Assembly (NCBI RefSeq): GCF_001597725.1
Contig: NZ_LUTR01000002.1
Location: forward strand, 186,001-250,000
Source: Neptuniibacter marinus
GTDB taxonomy: Bacteria; Pseudomonadota; Gammaproteobacteria; Pseudomonadales; Balneatricaceae
Length of the DNA stretch: 64,000 nt
Direction of reading: 5' to 3'
Positions 53,243 to 63,344 of the stretch are shown piece after piece (within the stretch, counting starts at the first letter, position 1; every line of letters begins with the position of its first letter). The notes below the pieces were generated by a model. That model ran no database searches. It was given only the letters and a program-made list of their open reading frames with translations, and was not told the DNA's origin. The translations under genes were made by a program, and so were the position numbers.

Positions 53243-54046
53243 TTATAGCAAATTAGTCAGTAAAAAACGCAAACCTACGCAAAGCAAAAACACTGCAAAA
53301 ATTCGCTTTAATACAGGCCCAGGCAGGCTGTGCGCAAGCTTAGCTCCTACCTTGGCAAATAACGTACTTGTAAGCACAATTCCTAAAAAAGCAGGAAGGT
53401 AGATATATCCAGCACTCCATTCAGGCATATCAGCATGCCCCCAGCCTTCCCAAATATTAGTCAATGCACCCATCACCGCGATAGGTAAACCACAAGCAGC
53501 AGAGGTAGCAACCGCTTGCTGCATCTGTACTCGTCCCCAAGTTAGATAAGGCACAGTCAATGTACCGCCACCAATACCAAAAATACTCGACAACCAACCA
53601 ATTAGGCCGCCAGAAATAACGAATGATCCCTTCGAAACCTCTTTCTCACCAGCCGACGGTTTTAAGTTCAGGGACATCTGAAAAGCCACCGCAATAGCAA
53701 AACAACCAATAGCAATCTGGAGCCATTCCCCCTTCATCTGCCCTGCCGTTTTTACACCGAGCACCGCCCCAACCAATATACCTAACGCTAACGGCTTAAA
53801 AATATCCCAGCGCACAGCACCTTTACGATGATGAGCCAACGTAGAACTAACCGAAGTTGCAACAATAGTAGCTAACGAGGTAGCGACCGCAGCATGAGTT
53901 AACACCTCCGATGACATACCCTGCAATTCAAAGCAAAAAATAAGCACAGGTACAATCAAAAGACCGCCCCCAATCCCAAATAGGCCAGCAACAACACCCG
54001 CAGCGGCACCAAGAACAAGATAGGTCAAAATAGTCACTAACATCAC
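53243..54046 (-). CDS. TSUP (TauE/SafE) family membrane permease
   Basis: Probable anion or sulfonate/sulfite exporter of the inner membrane, 267 residues with about eight membrane segments. Two family repeats begin with Gly-rich loops, [15 protein letters not shown] near the N-terminus and [15 protein letters not shown] in the second half. The gene sits upstream of lgt as in Pseudomonas. The substrate is not known. Confidence 0.93.
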   Translation of the reverse strand: MMLVTILTYLVLGAAAGVVAGLFGIGGGLLIVPVLIFCFELQGMSSEVLTHAAVATSLATIVATSVSSTLAHHRKGAVRWDIFKPLALGILVGAVLGVKTAGQMKGEWLQIAIGCFAIAVAFQMSLNLKPSAGEKEVSKGSFVISGGLIGWLSSIFGIGGGTLTVPYLTWGRVQMQQAVATSAACGLPIAVMGALTNIWEGWGHADMPEWSAGYIYLPAFLGIVLTSTLFAKVGAKLAHSLPGPVLKRIFAVFLLCVGLRFLLTNLL

Positions 54047-54153
54047 GCAAACCTTTACTGATGTGAATTTTTATTCCTGAACACTTAGAATCGACAGTGT
54101 ACAGTTAGATTTTAAATAGGATCGCTATCTTACCCATTTAACGGATATTTACT

Positions 54154-54927
54154 ATGTGTCTAATCGCTTTTGCCTATAATTGCCATCCTAAATATTCGCT
54201 TATTTTAATCGCAAACAGAGATGAGTTTTACCAGCGCCCGAGTGATTTATTAAATTTTTGGCAGGATGAGCCTCAAATACTCGCTGGTCGTGATCGTGAA
54301 AAATCAGGAACATGGCTAGGTATTACAACAACAGGGCGCTTCTCCGCCGTAACGAACTATCGGGATGGCCATAAGACAACGAATAAGCGTTTACGTTCAC
54401 GAGGAGAACTAACACGCAACTTTCTCTGCACAAATATACCTGCCCAACACTATCTGCAACAATTGGCATCAAAAGAAATGGAATTTAGTGATTTTAATCT
54501 ACTACTCGGTGACCAATCCGGTTTTTACTACGCCTCAAACAAAAGCACTGATACCCAAAAGCTCGAATCAGGCATCTATGCACTAAGCAATGCATTGCTC
54601 GACACTCCCTGGCCTAAGGTCTGTTATGTAAAAGCACAACTTTCCCGCCTAATCAAAAATAAGAACTTAGATATTGAGTCACTCATTGAGATTATGAGCG
54701 ATCAGACACAAGCATCGATCGAACAACTGCCAGATACAGGCGTAAGCCTCGAGTGGGAAAAGATACTTTCATCAACCTTTATAAAAACCAGCAACTACGG
54801 AACAAGAGCAACGACAGTATTACTACAGGAGAAAGATGGCACCACCCAAATACTAGAACAAAGCTACGGAACAGATGGTAAAATTAGCCGCAAAGCACAG
54901 CTAATTCAAGTTCCCCCAATTGGATAA
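54154..54927 (+). CDS. NRDE/TANGO2 family protein
   Basis: Protein of 257 residues with the N-terminal Cys2 (MCLIAFAYNCHPKYSLILIA) and the NRDE motif (NRDEFYQRPS) of the family. The eukaryotic member TANGO2 has been linked to haem and metabolism, but a bacterial function is not established. Cys2 recalls N-terminal nucleophile hydrolases, so hydrolase activity is possible. It is on the opposite strand to its neighbours and ends 8 bases from the ptsP stop. Confidence 0.9.
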   Translation: MCLIAFAYNCHPKYSLILIANRDEFYQRPSDLLNFWQDEPQILAGRDREKSGTWLGITTTGRFSAVTNYRDGHKTTNKRLRSRGELTRNFLCTNIPAQHYLQQLASKEMEFSDFNLLLGDQSGFYYASNKSTDTQKLESGIYALSNALLDTPWPKVCYVKAQLSRLIKNKNLDIESLIEIMSDQTQASIEQLPDTGVSLEWEKILSSTFIKTSNYGTRATTVLLQEKDGTTQILEQSYGTDGKISRKAQLIQVPPIG

Positions 54928-54934
54928 TCGACGA

Positions 54935-57208
54935 TTATATAACTAATACTGGCTGAGCAGGTAGCGCTATACCAAGTTGCTCTAAGCGCTCATTCATAAA
55001 CCTTTGTATGCGATCAGCATCATCCATCGCCATCACATCTTTCAGTAACAGATCGGCATTCTGCTTACTCACCGAGCGAATCGCTGACTTCACCTTAGGC
55101 AAATTCGTTGCATTCATAGAGAGCACATCGTATCCCATCGCCATCAATAGCAGAGCACCACCGGGCTCTGAAGCCATTTCACCACAAATAGATACATGAG
55201 CCCCTTCTTTATGGGCTTCGCGAGCAATATGCTGCAATGCTTTAAGTACCGCAGGATGATAGCTTACATACAATCCTGCTACGCGTGGATTATTTCGATC
55301 AACAGCCAGCAGGTACTGGGTTAAATCATTAGAGCCCACTGAGATAAAATCTACACGTCGTGCAAACCTACGTACTTGGTACACTGCAGCAGGCACCTCT
55401 ACCATCACGCCAACAAGCGGACGTTTAATCGCATAACCCTCATCCTGAAGCTCCTGAACCGCGCGATCAATTTGACGATTTGCCTCTTCTACCTCACCCA
55501 CACTAGTAACCATTGGCAGCATAATCCGAAGATTGTCATAACCTTCACCTGCTTTCAGCATGGCGCGTACTTGAACTAGAAAAATCTCAGGATGATCTAA
55601 AGTAACTCGGATACCTCGCCAACCAAGAAACGGGTTTTCTTCGTTGATCGGAAAATAGGGAAGCGCTTTATCGCCACCTATATCCAGTGTTCGCATAGTC
55701 ACAGGGCGAGGGGAAAAGGCTTCAAGCTGCTTACGATACGTATCAGCCTGCTCTTGTTCGCTAGGAAAAAACTCACGAATCATAAAAGGCACTTCGGTAC
55801 GATACAAACCAATACCTTCCGCGCCACGATCTAGAGAACGAGCTACATCAGCCACCAGCCCAGTATTCACCCACAACGGCATAATATATCCATCGCTGGT
55901 TTCTGCAGGAAGATCTTTTAGGGCTTCTAACTCAGTCGCTTGCTCCTGTTCACAACGTGCAATATCGCTGTATGCCGTCAGTAACTTTTCACTAGGCTGT
56001 ACATAAATACGGCCAGAATAACCGTCAAGAATCAATTGACGCCCATCAATACGCGTAAGAGGCAGATCGACTGCCCCCATAATGGTTGGAATACCCATTG
56101 AACGAGCCAAAATGGCAACATGGGAGTTACTAGAACCATGAACCGAAACAAGCCCTACTAACTTCTCACTAGGTACTTCACCCAGCATCGCAGGGGTAAG
56201 CTCATCTGCAACAAGGATAGTCTCATCAGTAAATTCCAATAGTGCAGGGGAAGCTTCCTGTAAATAAGCTAAAACTCTGCGTCCAAGGTCTTTTATATCC
56301 GTCGCACGCTCTCTTAAATAGGGATCACCCATCATAGAAAACTGATGCACATGCTCACTGACAACTTCACGTAGTGCACCTTGAGCCCAATTACCTTGCT
56401 CAATACGTGAGACTACTTCACCCGCAAGCGCGTTATCATCCAACATACGTAAATAGACATCAAACAACGCTTGCTCTTCCGACCTTAAACGCTGCGCTAA
56501 ACTCCGGCCGACAACTTTTATATCACGGCGTACAAGTCTAAGTGCCTCTTGAAAGTTAGCGATCTCTTTAGCTATATCTTTCGCAGCCTTATCTGGCACA
56601 GAACTCAGATCTGCAGGCGGTGATACAACAGTAGCAGAACCAATAGCTACACCGGCCACACCGGCAACACCTTCAAACCGCAGATCAATCACATCGGTTA
56701 ACTGAGCACCGATGGCGCCTAAGGCGCCCGTTGCTTCAGCGTGGGCAATAGCGCCGGCTAGCTGGGCAGACAGTGTAACAAGAAAGGCTTCTTCACTTTC
56801 ATCAAAGCGGCGCACCTCTCTTTGCTGAACAACAAGTACGCCCAATACATCTCGATGACGAATAATCGGGACACCTAAGAAAGAACTTAATCGCTCCTCT
56901 CCAGTCTCCTCAACATACTTATATGCAGGGTGATCAGCGGCATTTTCAAGATTGATTGGCTCTGCACGCTTTACCACCGTACCGACCAAACCTTCATCGA
57001 TTGACAGACGCACACTACCAATCGCCTCTTCGTTTAACCCCTCTGACGCCATCAGCACATAGCACTGATCACTCGGGTCAAACAGATAAACAGAACAAAC
57101 CTGCGTATGCATTGAGCGCTGAATTCTCTGCACAATAAGGTTAAGCACCGTCTCTAAATCAGGAGCTACGCTTACCTCTTGCACAATTTTTCTTAATACA
57201 TTCAGCAC
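54935..57208 (-). CDS. ptsP: Phosphoenolpyruvate-protein phosphotransferase PtsP (enzyme I-Ntr)
   Basis: First component of the nitrogen phosphotransferase system, cytoplasmic, 757 residues. A GAF domain (about 1-160) is followed by the enzyme I N-terminal domain with phospho-His363 in GSSNSHVAILARS. The PEP-binding TIM barrel follows with GIGLYRTEVPFM and GGDKALPYF. It passes phosphate to NPr and then IIA-Ntr, regulating nitrogen and potassium functions. It lies 13 bases after rppH. Confidence 0.96.
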   Translation of the reverse strand: MLNVLRKIVQEVSVAPDLETVLNLIVQRIQRSMHTQVCSVYLFDPSDQCYVLMASEGLNEEAIGSVRLSIDEGLVGTVVKRAEPINLENAADHPAYKYVEETGEERLSSFLGVPIIRHRDVLGVLVVQQREVRRFDESEEAFLVTLSAQLAGAIAHAEATGALGAIGAQLTDVIDLRFEGVAGVAGVAIGSATVVSPPADLSSVPDKAAKDIAKEIANFQEALRLVRRDIKVVGRSLAQRLRSEEQALFDVYLRMLDDNALAGEVVSRIEQGNWAQGALREVVSEHVHQFSMMGDPYLRERATDIKDLGRRVLAYLQEASPALLEFTDETILVADELTPAMLGEVPSEKLVGLVSVHGSSNSHVAILARSMGIPTIMGAVDLPLTRIDGRQLILDGYSGRIYVQPSEKLLTAYSDIARCEQEQATELEALKDLPAETSDGYIMPLWVNTGLVADVARSLDRGAEGIGLYRTEVPFMIREFFPSEQEQADTYRKQLEAFSPRPVTMRTLDIGGDKALPYFPINEENPFLGWRGIRVTLDHPEIFLVQVRAMLKAGEGYDNLRIMLPMVTSVGEVEEANRQIDRAVQELQDEGYAIKRPLVGVMVEVPAAVYQVRRFARRVDFISVGSNDLTQYLLAVDRNNPRVAGLYVSYHPAVLKALQHIAREAHKEGAHVSICGEMASEPGGALLLMAMGYDVLSMNATNLPKVKSAIRSVSKQNADLLLKDVMAMDDADRIQRFMNERLEQLGIALPAQPVLVI

Positions 57209-57221
57209 TCAATCTCTCCAC

Positions 57222-57713
57222 TCAGGTCTTTTTATCATTAATACGCGACAACTTTGGAGATAGCTCTCGCATTGCCTTTCGGTAAACCTCTCGCTTAAAA
57301 GACACAACTTGGCCAAGCGGATACCAGTAGCTCACCCATTTCCAACCATCAAACTCTGGCGAATCAGTGTGATCGATAGCAACTGCACTATCGGTGCTTA
57401 ACATCCTCAACAAAAACCATTTTTGCTTCTGGCCGACACATACTGGATGTGAATTGCGCCGGATCATTCGTTTGGGCAACCTATATCTGAGCCAACCGCG
57501 CGTCACCGCGACGATTTCGACATCTGATACTTTAAGTCCTATTTCTTCCCGCAATTCCCTATACATTGCATCTTCAGGTGTTTCATCTTCATTGATACCA
57601 CCCTGCGGGAATTGCCAAGCATCTTGGCCTATTCGTCTTGCCCAAAGGACCTGACCCAGCGAGTTAGCCAGAATGATACCGACATTCGGCCTAAACCCAT
57701 CTGAATCAATCAC
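57222..57713 (-). CDS. rppH: RNA pyrophosphohydrolase
   Basis: Nudix enzyme that removes pyrophosphate from mRNA 5' ends and starts decay, 163 residues. The Nudix box is [20 protein letters not shown] (about 38-57) followed by IGL. The substrate region [20 protein letters not shown] is typical of RppH. It forms an rppH-ptsP unit, as in many gammaproteobacteria. Confidence 0.96.
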   Translation of the reverse strand: MIDSDGFRPNVGIILANSLGQVLWARRIGQDAWQFPQGGINEDETPEDAMYRELREEIGLKVSDVEIVAVTRGWLRYRLPKRMIRRNSHPVCVGQKQKWFLLRMLSTDSAVAIDHTDSPEFDGWKWVSYWYPLGQVVSFKREVYRKAMRELSPKLSRINDKKT

Positions 57714-57957
57714 TGTACAATCCCTAAATTCTTTTCAGCTATTGTTCCACACTTCTTTCATACTCAGCAAATCCTCAGACAATATATTACTCCTGAATAT
57801 GACTATTAAGCACAAGAACAGGCTGGTTTGAGGGAAAAATCATAATAAAGCATATAACCCTTACAAGCTTAGACAATGGCGATTGCATTCACTGGCGTTC
57901 CTCCCTATGCTCTCGAACTGACATCGCATTCATCTAATACAGGCAGGAGATACCCCA

Positions 57958-58611
57958 TTGAGCTTAGCTATTTTTGATTTAGACAACACCTTATTGGGTG
58001 GTGATAGTGATCACGCTTGGGGAGAGTTTTTATGTGAAAAAGGAATCGTCGACAGTGATGAATACCGCCGCGCTAATGACTATTTCTATGACCAGTATAA
58101 AAATGGCGGTTTAGATATTTATGAGTTCCTAGATTTTGCACTCCGTCCTCTAGCAACACTCCATAAAGAAAAGCTAAATACACTACATCAGCAATTTATG
58201 GCAGAAAAAATAGAGCCCATTATCTTACCAAAAGCCCTAGAACTACTGAAAAACCACAGGGAACGCGGTGATTATCTATTAATTATTACAGCAACAAATC
58301 ATTTTGTTACTAGCCCCATTGCGAACAGATTAGGCGTTGATGCCATTATCGCGACAGATCCTGAGATGATTGATGGCAATTACACGGGCAAAGTAACAGG
58401 CATCCCATGCTTCCAAGAGGGAAAAGTCACTCGACTTAATGACTGGCTATCAGCAAATCCCTATACGTTAGAAGATAGCTATTTTTATAGCGATTCCCAT
58501 AACGATCTACCTTTACTCCAACTAGTCACTAATCCGATTGCTGTTAATCCAGATGAAACTCTAGAAGCCCACGCCAACGAACACCTTTGGCCGGTATTAG
58601 ATCTACGTTAG
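57958..58611 (+). CDS. HAD-IB family phosphatase
   Basis: Cytoplasmic phosphoserine-phosphatase-like hydrolase, 217 residues. Motif I is DLDNTLLGGDS (7-17), motif II is the Thr of LIITATNHF, and motif III/IV are Lys of GKVTRLND and the Asp of YSDSHNDLPLL. The start is TTG at 57958 with AGGAG eight bases upstream, and no ATG fits. It is divergent from rppH, as in Pseudomonas. The substrate is unknown; histidinol-phosphate and phosphoserine are the usual guesses. Confidence 0.92.
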   Translation: MSLAIFDLDNTLLGGDSDHAWGEFLCEKGIVDSDEYRRANDYFYDQYKNGGLDIYEFLDFALRPLATLHKEKLNTLHQQFMAEKIEPIILPKALELLKNHRERGDYLLIITATNHFVTSPIANRLGVDAIIATDPEMIDGNYTGKVTGIPCFQEGKVTRLNDWLSANPYTLEDSYFYSDSHNDLPLLQLVTNPIAVNPDETLEAHANEHLWPVLDLR

Positions 58612-58621
58612 ATCTATTTAA

Positions 58622-58651
58622 AGCATACTCTGCTTCTTAGCGGAGTATGCT
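58622..58651. terminator. Stem between convergent HAD and CBS genes
   Basis: AGCATACTCTGC pairs with GCGGAGTATGCT (12 bp, one G-T pair, 6-base loop). On the minus strand TTTAAAT follows, so it serves best as the end of the CBS gene transcript. Confidence 0.6.
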
Positions 58652-58666
58652 CAGCCTAGACTAACA

Positions 58667-59074
58667 TCACGCTACCGCATTACACTGCTTCAGAGCCTCG
58701 TTTAGCGTCTTCATCAGCATACTTCGCGTTATTACACCTAGCAGTTTACCCTGTTCCACAACCGCATAAACCTTAGGTTTATCTAGAGCCATCTGCTGAG
58801 CAAGATCAACAATACTCATAGTCGGCGACACCACTAGCGGATTTTTCTGCATTAACGTCTCAACCGTCACATGACTATCGCAATGATAGCTGTCCCTTAA
58901 CAGATGAGGCAGACAGTCAAATTCAGACAAAAAACCCACGACTATCGAATCAGTATCTACCACCGGCAACCCTAGATAGCCCGATTCAAGTATCGTCTCT
59001 ACAGCATAAACCAACGACATATCAGTTCTAAGTGGGCAACTAACAGGATACATAGCATCTTTTACTTGCAACAT
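58667..59074 (-). CDS. Twin-CBS domain protein
   Basis: Small protein of 135 residues made of two CBS domains (about 1-60 and 72-130) with no other domain. Such pairs bind adenine nucleotides and may regulate a partner enzyme or channel. No partner is evident among its neighbours. It is monocistronic, with stems on both sides. Confidence 0.88.
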   Translation of the reverse strand: MLQVKDAMYPVSCPLRTDMSLVYAVETILESGYLGLPVVDTDSIVVGFLSEFDCLPHLLRDSYHCDSHVTVETLMQKNPLVVSPTMSIVDLAQQMALDKPKVYAVVEQGKLLGVITRSMLMKTLNEALKQCNAVA

Positions 59075-59135
59075 AAGATCACCTTATTTGTCTTATCACT
59101 AAACAAAGTCTGGCAAAAAACTTACAAATGGCAAT

Positions 59136-59171
59136 AAAAAAAGAGATTAGAGCAACAGGACGTTGCTCTAA
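59136..59171 (-). terminator. Terminator after tas
   Basis: On the minus strand TTAGAGCAAC-GTCCT-GTTGCTCTAA (perfect 10-bp stem) is followed by TCTC and then seven T. It starts 14 bases past the tas stop. Confidence 0.8.
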
Positions 59172-59184
59172 AATAACTTAACAA

Positions 59185-60222
59185 CTATGGACAAGGGTTA
59201 GGAAAACGAACATTAATTTCTTCAATAGCTGTGAGTAACTCACTACTAAGATCAACGTCGATAGAATCAATATTATTTTGTAACTGAATTATATTACTCG
59301 CACCTATAATATTGCTCGATACAAAATCGCGACCGTTTACCCAAGCTAGAGCCATAGTGGCAGGATCAAGATCATATTGGCGCGCTAAATCAACGTATGC
59401 CTGTGTTGCTAGCTGCCCTTGCTCATTCAAATAACGAGCAAACACAGGATAACGGGTCAGCCTTGCATCTTCAGGGCGAGCGTCTCCAAGATATTTACCA
59501 CTCAACACACCAAAACCTAATGGCGAATACGGTAATAGGGACACCTCCTCTCGATGTAGAACCTCAGTCAGACCTATTTCAACACTGCGATTAAGTAGAT
59601 TAAAAGGGTTCTGTACCGACACACACTTAGGCAGGCCATGCTGTTCAGCTAACTGCAAAAACTTCATAGTTCCCCACGCAGTTTCATTAGATAAACCAAC
59701 ATGACGAATCAAACCCTCTTTCACCAATTCGCTCATCACATCCAATGTTTCGAGCAACGGCGTACCATCTTTTTCTGGCTGATGGTTATAATTCAACTGA
59801 CCAAAAAAATTAGCAGCTCGATCAGGCCAGTGAATCTGGTAAAGATCGATATAATCCGTTTGTAAACGTTTAAGGCTATTCGTGACTGCTTCGCGGATAT
59901 TACGGCTATCTAGCGCCATATCAGGACGGAGATAACTCACCATATCACCCGGGCCGGTCACTTTAGTAGCAACAACCATTTGTTCACGGTTTTGACGAGC
60001 TTTCAGCCAGTTCCCGATAATCTCCTCATTACGTCCCTGATATTGAGGTGAGGTTGGAATGGGATACATTTCCGCACCATCAAGAAAGTTAACGCCTTTC
60101 TCAAAGGCATAATCCATCTGCTCAAACGCTTCAGCTTCGCTTTGATCACTGCCAAATGTCATAGTACCCAGACAGATGGCACTCACTTTGAGGTCCGTAT
60201 TTCCTAATCGGTTATAACGCAA
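59185..60222 (-). CDS. tas: Aldo/keto reductase (Tas type)
   Basis: NADPH-dependent aldo/keto reductase of the Tas group, 345 residues, equal in length to E. coli Tas (346). Hallmarks are GTMTFG at 19-24, the catalytic Asp/Tyr block FLDGAEMYPIP, and the downstream YQIHWPDR. The substrate is unknown; the E. coli gene was found as a suppressor of tyrosine auxotrophy. It follows rlmI by 18 bases. Confidence 0.92.
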   Translation of the reverse strand: MRYNRLGNTDLKVSAICLGTMTFGSDQSEAEAFEQMDYAFEKGVNFLDGAEMYPIPTSPQYQGRNEEIIGNWLKARQNREQMVVATKVTGPGDMVSYLRPDMALDSRNIREAVTNSLKRLQTDYIDLYQIHWPDRAANFFGQLNYNHQPEKDGTPLLETLDVMSELVKEGLIRHVGLSNETAWGTMKFLQLAEQHGLPKCVSVQNPFNLLNRSVEIGLTEVLHREEVSLLPYSPLGFGVLSGKYLGDARPEDARLTRYPVFARYLNEQGQLATQAYVDLARQYDLDPATMALAWVNGRDFVSSNIIGASNIIQLQNNIDSIDVDLSSELLTAIEEINVRFPNPCP

Positions 60223-60240
60223 GACCTATACCCCTTTGAT

Positions 60241-61437
60241 TTATGAAGATGGTAAAACCCGAACAAAGAAAGATTTCAGGTAATCAGTTTCAGGAATCGC
60301 AGGATGCACTGGATGATCAGCCCCTTGATGACCCTGATCAAAAATCTGCGCATTACGATCCAGTTCACGGCTGTTACTACGAATAATATCAACTAAGCGC
60401 TGACGCTCAAGATGCATAGAGCAAGATGCAGACACTAAGATTCCATCTTTTTTCAGCAGACGCATCGCAAAGTTATTCATTCGCGCATAAGCACGTTCAC
60501 CATTACGTATATCCTTTTTCTTCTGGATAAACGCCGGAGGATCAAGAACAACCATATCAAATTTTTCTTTATCGGCGATCAGCGACTTACAAATATCAAA
60601 TGCATCACCATGGAAACCTTCAAAACGATCCGCAGCATTATTTATACGCGCATTTTCTGCCGCAACTTCCAACGCAAAATGAGAAGCATCGACACAAATC
60701 GCCTGAGAGGCGCCCGCAGCAAGCGCTTGCGCTCCCCAGCCTCCAACGTAACTAAACAGGTCAAGCACACGTTTGCCCTCAACGTGACTCTGCATCTGCG
60801 CACGATTGTTTCGATGATCATAAAACCAGCCTGTTTTTTGGCCTTTCTGTAATGGCGCTAAAAGAGAGACCGAGTTTTCCATCAGAGGGCATAACTCAGG
60901 AATATCCCCTTGTACAATTTCAGTGTAGGTTTCAAGACCTTCCATATCGCGCATTTTGCCATCATTTCGCAACAAAATAGCCTTAGGCGTAAACACCTTA
61001 TTGAGCGACTCTATGATCTCGTCTAATACCGCTTCCATTCCTGCAGTGGATATCTGCACAACAAAAATATCATAGAAACGATCAATAACTAACCCCGACA
61101 AGCCATCACTGTCGCCAAAAACCAAGCGATAACAGCTATCACTAAAACAACTTTCTCGCAAGGAAAGCGCAATTTTCAAACGATGGATGATCAAAGATCG
61201 GTCCAGTTTATATTTCAAATCACGGCTAACAATACGGCCACAAATCAGCGTATTTGGATTAACATAAGCCACACCTAAGGGCTTACCTTTATCCGTTTCA
61301 ACAATCACCTGTTCGCCTGGAGCAAAGCTTTTTAAAGGTGTAGCACGATTATCTACCTCATTACTGTAGATCCAAAGATGACCACCCCGAAGACGACGCT
61401 CAGCGCCACTATTAAGTTTTAGTGTTTGCAGTGACAT
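60241..61437 (-). CDS. rlmI: 23S rRNA m5C1962 methyltransferase
   Basis: Methylates cytosine 1962 of 23S rRNA, 398 residues. An N-terminal PUA domain (about 1-75) precedes a Rossmann methyltransferase with VLDLFSYVGGWGAQAL, the motif DPPAF, and the catalytic Cys in SASCSMHL. The ATG at 61437 (MSLQTLKLNSGAERRL) fits the E. coli length of 396. A start 12 codons upstream is less likely. Confidence 0.93.
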   Translation of the reverse strand: MSLQTLKLNSGAERRLRGGHLWIYSNEVDNRATPLKSFAPGEQVIVETDKGKPLGVAYVNPNTLICGRIVSRDLKYKLDRSLIIHRLKIALSLRESCFSDSCYRLVFGDSDGLSGLVIDRFYDIFVVQISTAGMEAVLDEIIESLNKVFTPKAILLRNDGKMRDMEGLETYTEIVQGDIPELCPLMENSVSLLAPLQKGQKTGWFYDHRNNRAQMQSHVEGKRVLDLFSYVGGWGAQALAAGASQAICVDASHFALEVAAENARINNAADRFEGFHGDAFDICKSLIADKEKFDMVVLDPPAFIQKKKDIRNGERAYARMNNFAMRLLKKDGILVSASCSMHLERQRLVDIIRSNSRELDRNAQIFDQGHQGADHPVHPAIPETDYLKSFFVRVLPSS

Positions 61438-61476
61438 GTTTTTCCAGCATTTATGGACAGTTTTTATAAACAATTA

Positions 61477-61495
61477 TCCCGGCATAGAGCCGGGA
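61477..61495 (-). terminator. Stem after gcvH
   Basis: TCCCGGC-ATAGA-GCCGGGA forms a 7-bp GC stem about 55 bases past the gcvH stop. On the minus strand only TAATTGTTT follows, so its terminator activity is moderate at best. Confidence 0.5.
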
Positions 61496-61550
61496 CAATA
61501 ATTTAACTTGTACAGAACCTAAGGCTCCATAGGCTTATAGGGCTATACGC

Positions 61551-61943
61551 TTAGGCTTCTGATTCACAAAGACCTGTATAACCTTCCGCATCTAATAGAT
61601 CATTTAATTCTTCAGTATCGCTTAGCTTGATCTTAAAGAACCAGCCATCACCATAAGGATCGGAATTAACAAGCTCTGGCGAGTCTTCTAACTCTTCATT
61701 GATAGCAACAATTTCACCGCTTAATGGTGCATATACATCAGAAGCCGCTTTAACGGACTCAACAACACCCGCTTCATCACCACCCGCAAGCTCAGCGCCT
61801 ACCTCAGGTAGTTCAACAAAAACCACATCACCCAGCAAATCCTGAGCGTGGTCAGTTACACCAATAGTAACGATACCGTCACCTTCGACGCGGATCCATT
61901 CATGACTAGCAACGTATTTCAGTTCAGATGGGATGTTACTCAT
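61551..61943 (-). CDS. gcvH: Glycine cleavage system H protein
   Basis: Lipoyl carrier that shuttles the aminomethyl group between the P, T and L proteins, 130 residues. The lipoylated Lys65 sits in [15 protein letters not shown]. It follows gcvT by 42 bases. No gcvP gene follows; rlmI does instead, so the decarboxylase must be elsewhere. Confidence 0.96.
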   Translation of the reverse strand: MSNIPSELKYVASHEWIRVEGDGIVTIGVTDHAQDLLGDVVFVELPEVGAELAGGDEAGVVESVKAASDVYAPLSGEIVAINEELEDSPELVNSDPYGDGWFFKIKLSDTEELNDLLDAEGYTGLCESEA

Positions 61944-61985
61944 GTTTATTTCCTACCCTTGAGGTCTTAGTTCTTATCTAATTTC

Positions 61986-63092
61986 TTAATCGAAAACTTT
62001 CTTGCCGTTTCGAACAAATGATGGTCTTAACACACGAACAGGTACCCGTTTTCCACGAATTTCCACATCCGCCTGTTCTCCTGTTGCGGCTGGCACTCGC
62101 GCCATAGCAACAGAAAAACCTAAGGTCGGAGAGAAAGAACCACTTGTAATCTCACCTTCCCCTACACCATCAACAATAACTTTTTGATGGGCTCTCAATA
62201 CACCTCTAGACTCCATAACTAAGCCAACAAGCTTATCAGTTACGCCGCTCTCTTTTTGTGCTTCGAGGGCTTCTCGACCGATAAATTTGCGATTTTCAGG
62301 TTCCCACGCGATCGTCCAACCCATATTAGCCGCTAATGGAGAAATCGTCTCATCCATATCTGAGCCATATAGATTCATGCCAGCTTCTAGACGCAGTGTA
62401 TCACGTGCACCTAAACCACAAGGCTTTACACCATTATCCGACAACGCCTGCCAAAATTTGGCTGCTTCATCTTCTGGCAACATGATTTCCAATCCATCTT
62501 CGCCCGTGTATCCGGTTCTTGCGATAAACCAGCCTTCAGATTCGAGTCCCTGAAACACACTCAATTGGTCAATCAATTTAGCGCGCGATTCTCCTACGGT
62601 CTGTTTACTAAGCTCTATCGCTTTAGGGCCTTGAATGGCAATCATAGCAAGATCTGGTTGCTCAGTTAACGCAACATCATCGAATCCCACTGTATGATCA
62701 GCCATCCAACGCAGATCTTTCTCTCGAGTTGCACAGTTAACAACAATGCGGAACCATTCTCCTGAAACACCCGGCTCAGTCATAAGGTAAACAATAAGGT
62801 CATCAATAACACCACCATTATCATTTAACATACCGCTATATAGCGCTTTGCCTTTTTCCTGTAGTTTCACAACATCGTTAGCAAGTAGGTAACGCAAATA
62901 TTCTTTAGCATCAGTTCCGGTAACGTCTACAACCGTCATATGGGAAACGTCAAACATACCTGATGCTGTTCTCACCTGATGGTGTTCATCAACCTGAGAA
63001 CCATAATGGATGGGCATATCCCAACCACCAAAATCAACAATTTTAGCACCCATCTCTTGATGCTTCGCATATAGCGCTGTTTTACTACCCAT
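61986..63092 (-). CDS. gcvT: Glycine cleavage system T protein (aminomethyltransferase)
   Basis: Transfers the methylene group from the H protein to tetrahydrofolate, 368 residues. Hallmarks are [20 protein letters not shown] near the N-terminus and [16 protein letters not shown] in the middle. It is first in a gcvT-gcvH unit. The 252-base upstream gap has no glycine riboswitch that I can recognise. Confidence 0.96.
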   Translation of the reverse strand: MGSKTALYAKHQEMGAKIVDFGGWDMPIHYGSQVDEHHQVRTASGMFDVSHMTVVDVTGTDAKEYLRYLLANDVVKLQEKGKALYSGMLNDNGGVIDDLIVYLMTEPGVSGEWFRIVVNCATREKDLRWMADHTVGFDDVALTEQPDLAMIAIQGPKAIELSKQTVGESRAKLIDQLSVFQGLESEGWFIARTGYTGEDGLEIMLPEDEAAKFWQALSDNGVKPCGLGARDTLRLEAGMNLYGSDMDETISPLAANMGWTIAWEPENRKFIGREALEAQKESGVTDKLVGLVMESRGVLRAHQKVIVDGVGEGEITSGSFSPTLGFSVAMARVPAATGEQADVEIRGKRVPVRVLRPSFVRNGKKVFD

Positions 63093-63344
63093 TCTATATA
63101 ACTCTTATTAAGGGTCTGTATTAAGGGCTTGGTACATCAATCGAATCGCCTAATAACCTAAGGATGACCAATACCGCTCTTGATATTTATTGCATTCTAA
63201 GCATAGATAGATATCAACAGAGCTTAAAAAGCAAAAAAGGGATGACAATTTATAGGGATTTACGCTTTAGTTCAATCTTTGGGCGAAAAACATCTCTGCA
63301 ACTATAGTAGAGACCTCCTCACAACCATCTCACAGTCTATACAT

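Noticed and set aside
63093..63344. Glycine riboswitch upstream of gcvT
   Set aside because: I looked for the conserved CACCGAAGGGGCAA-type core and paired GGAGAG/CTCTC elements on the minus strand and did not find them.
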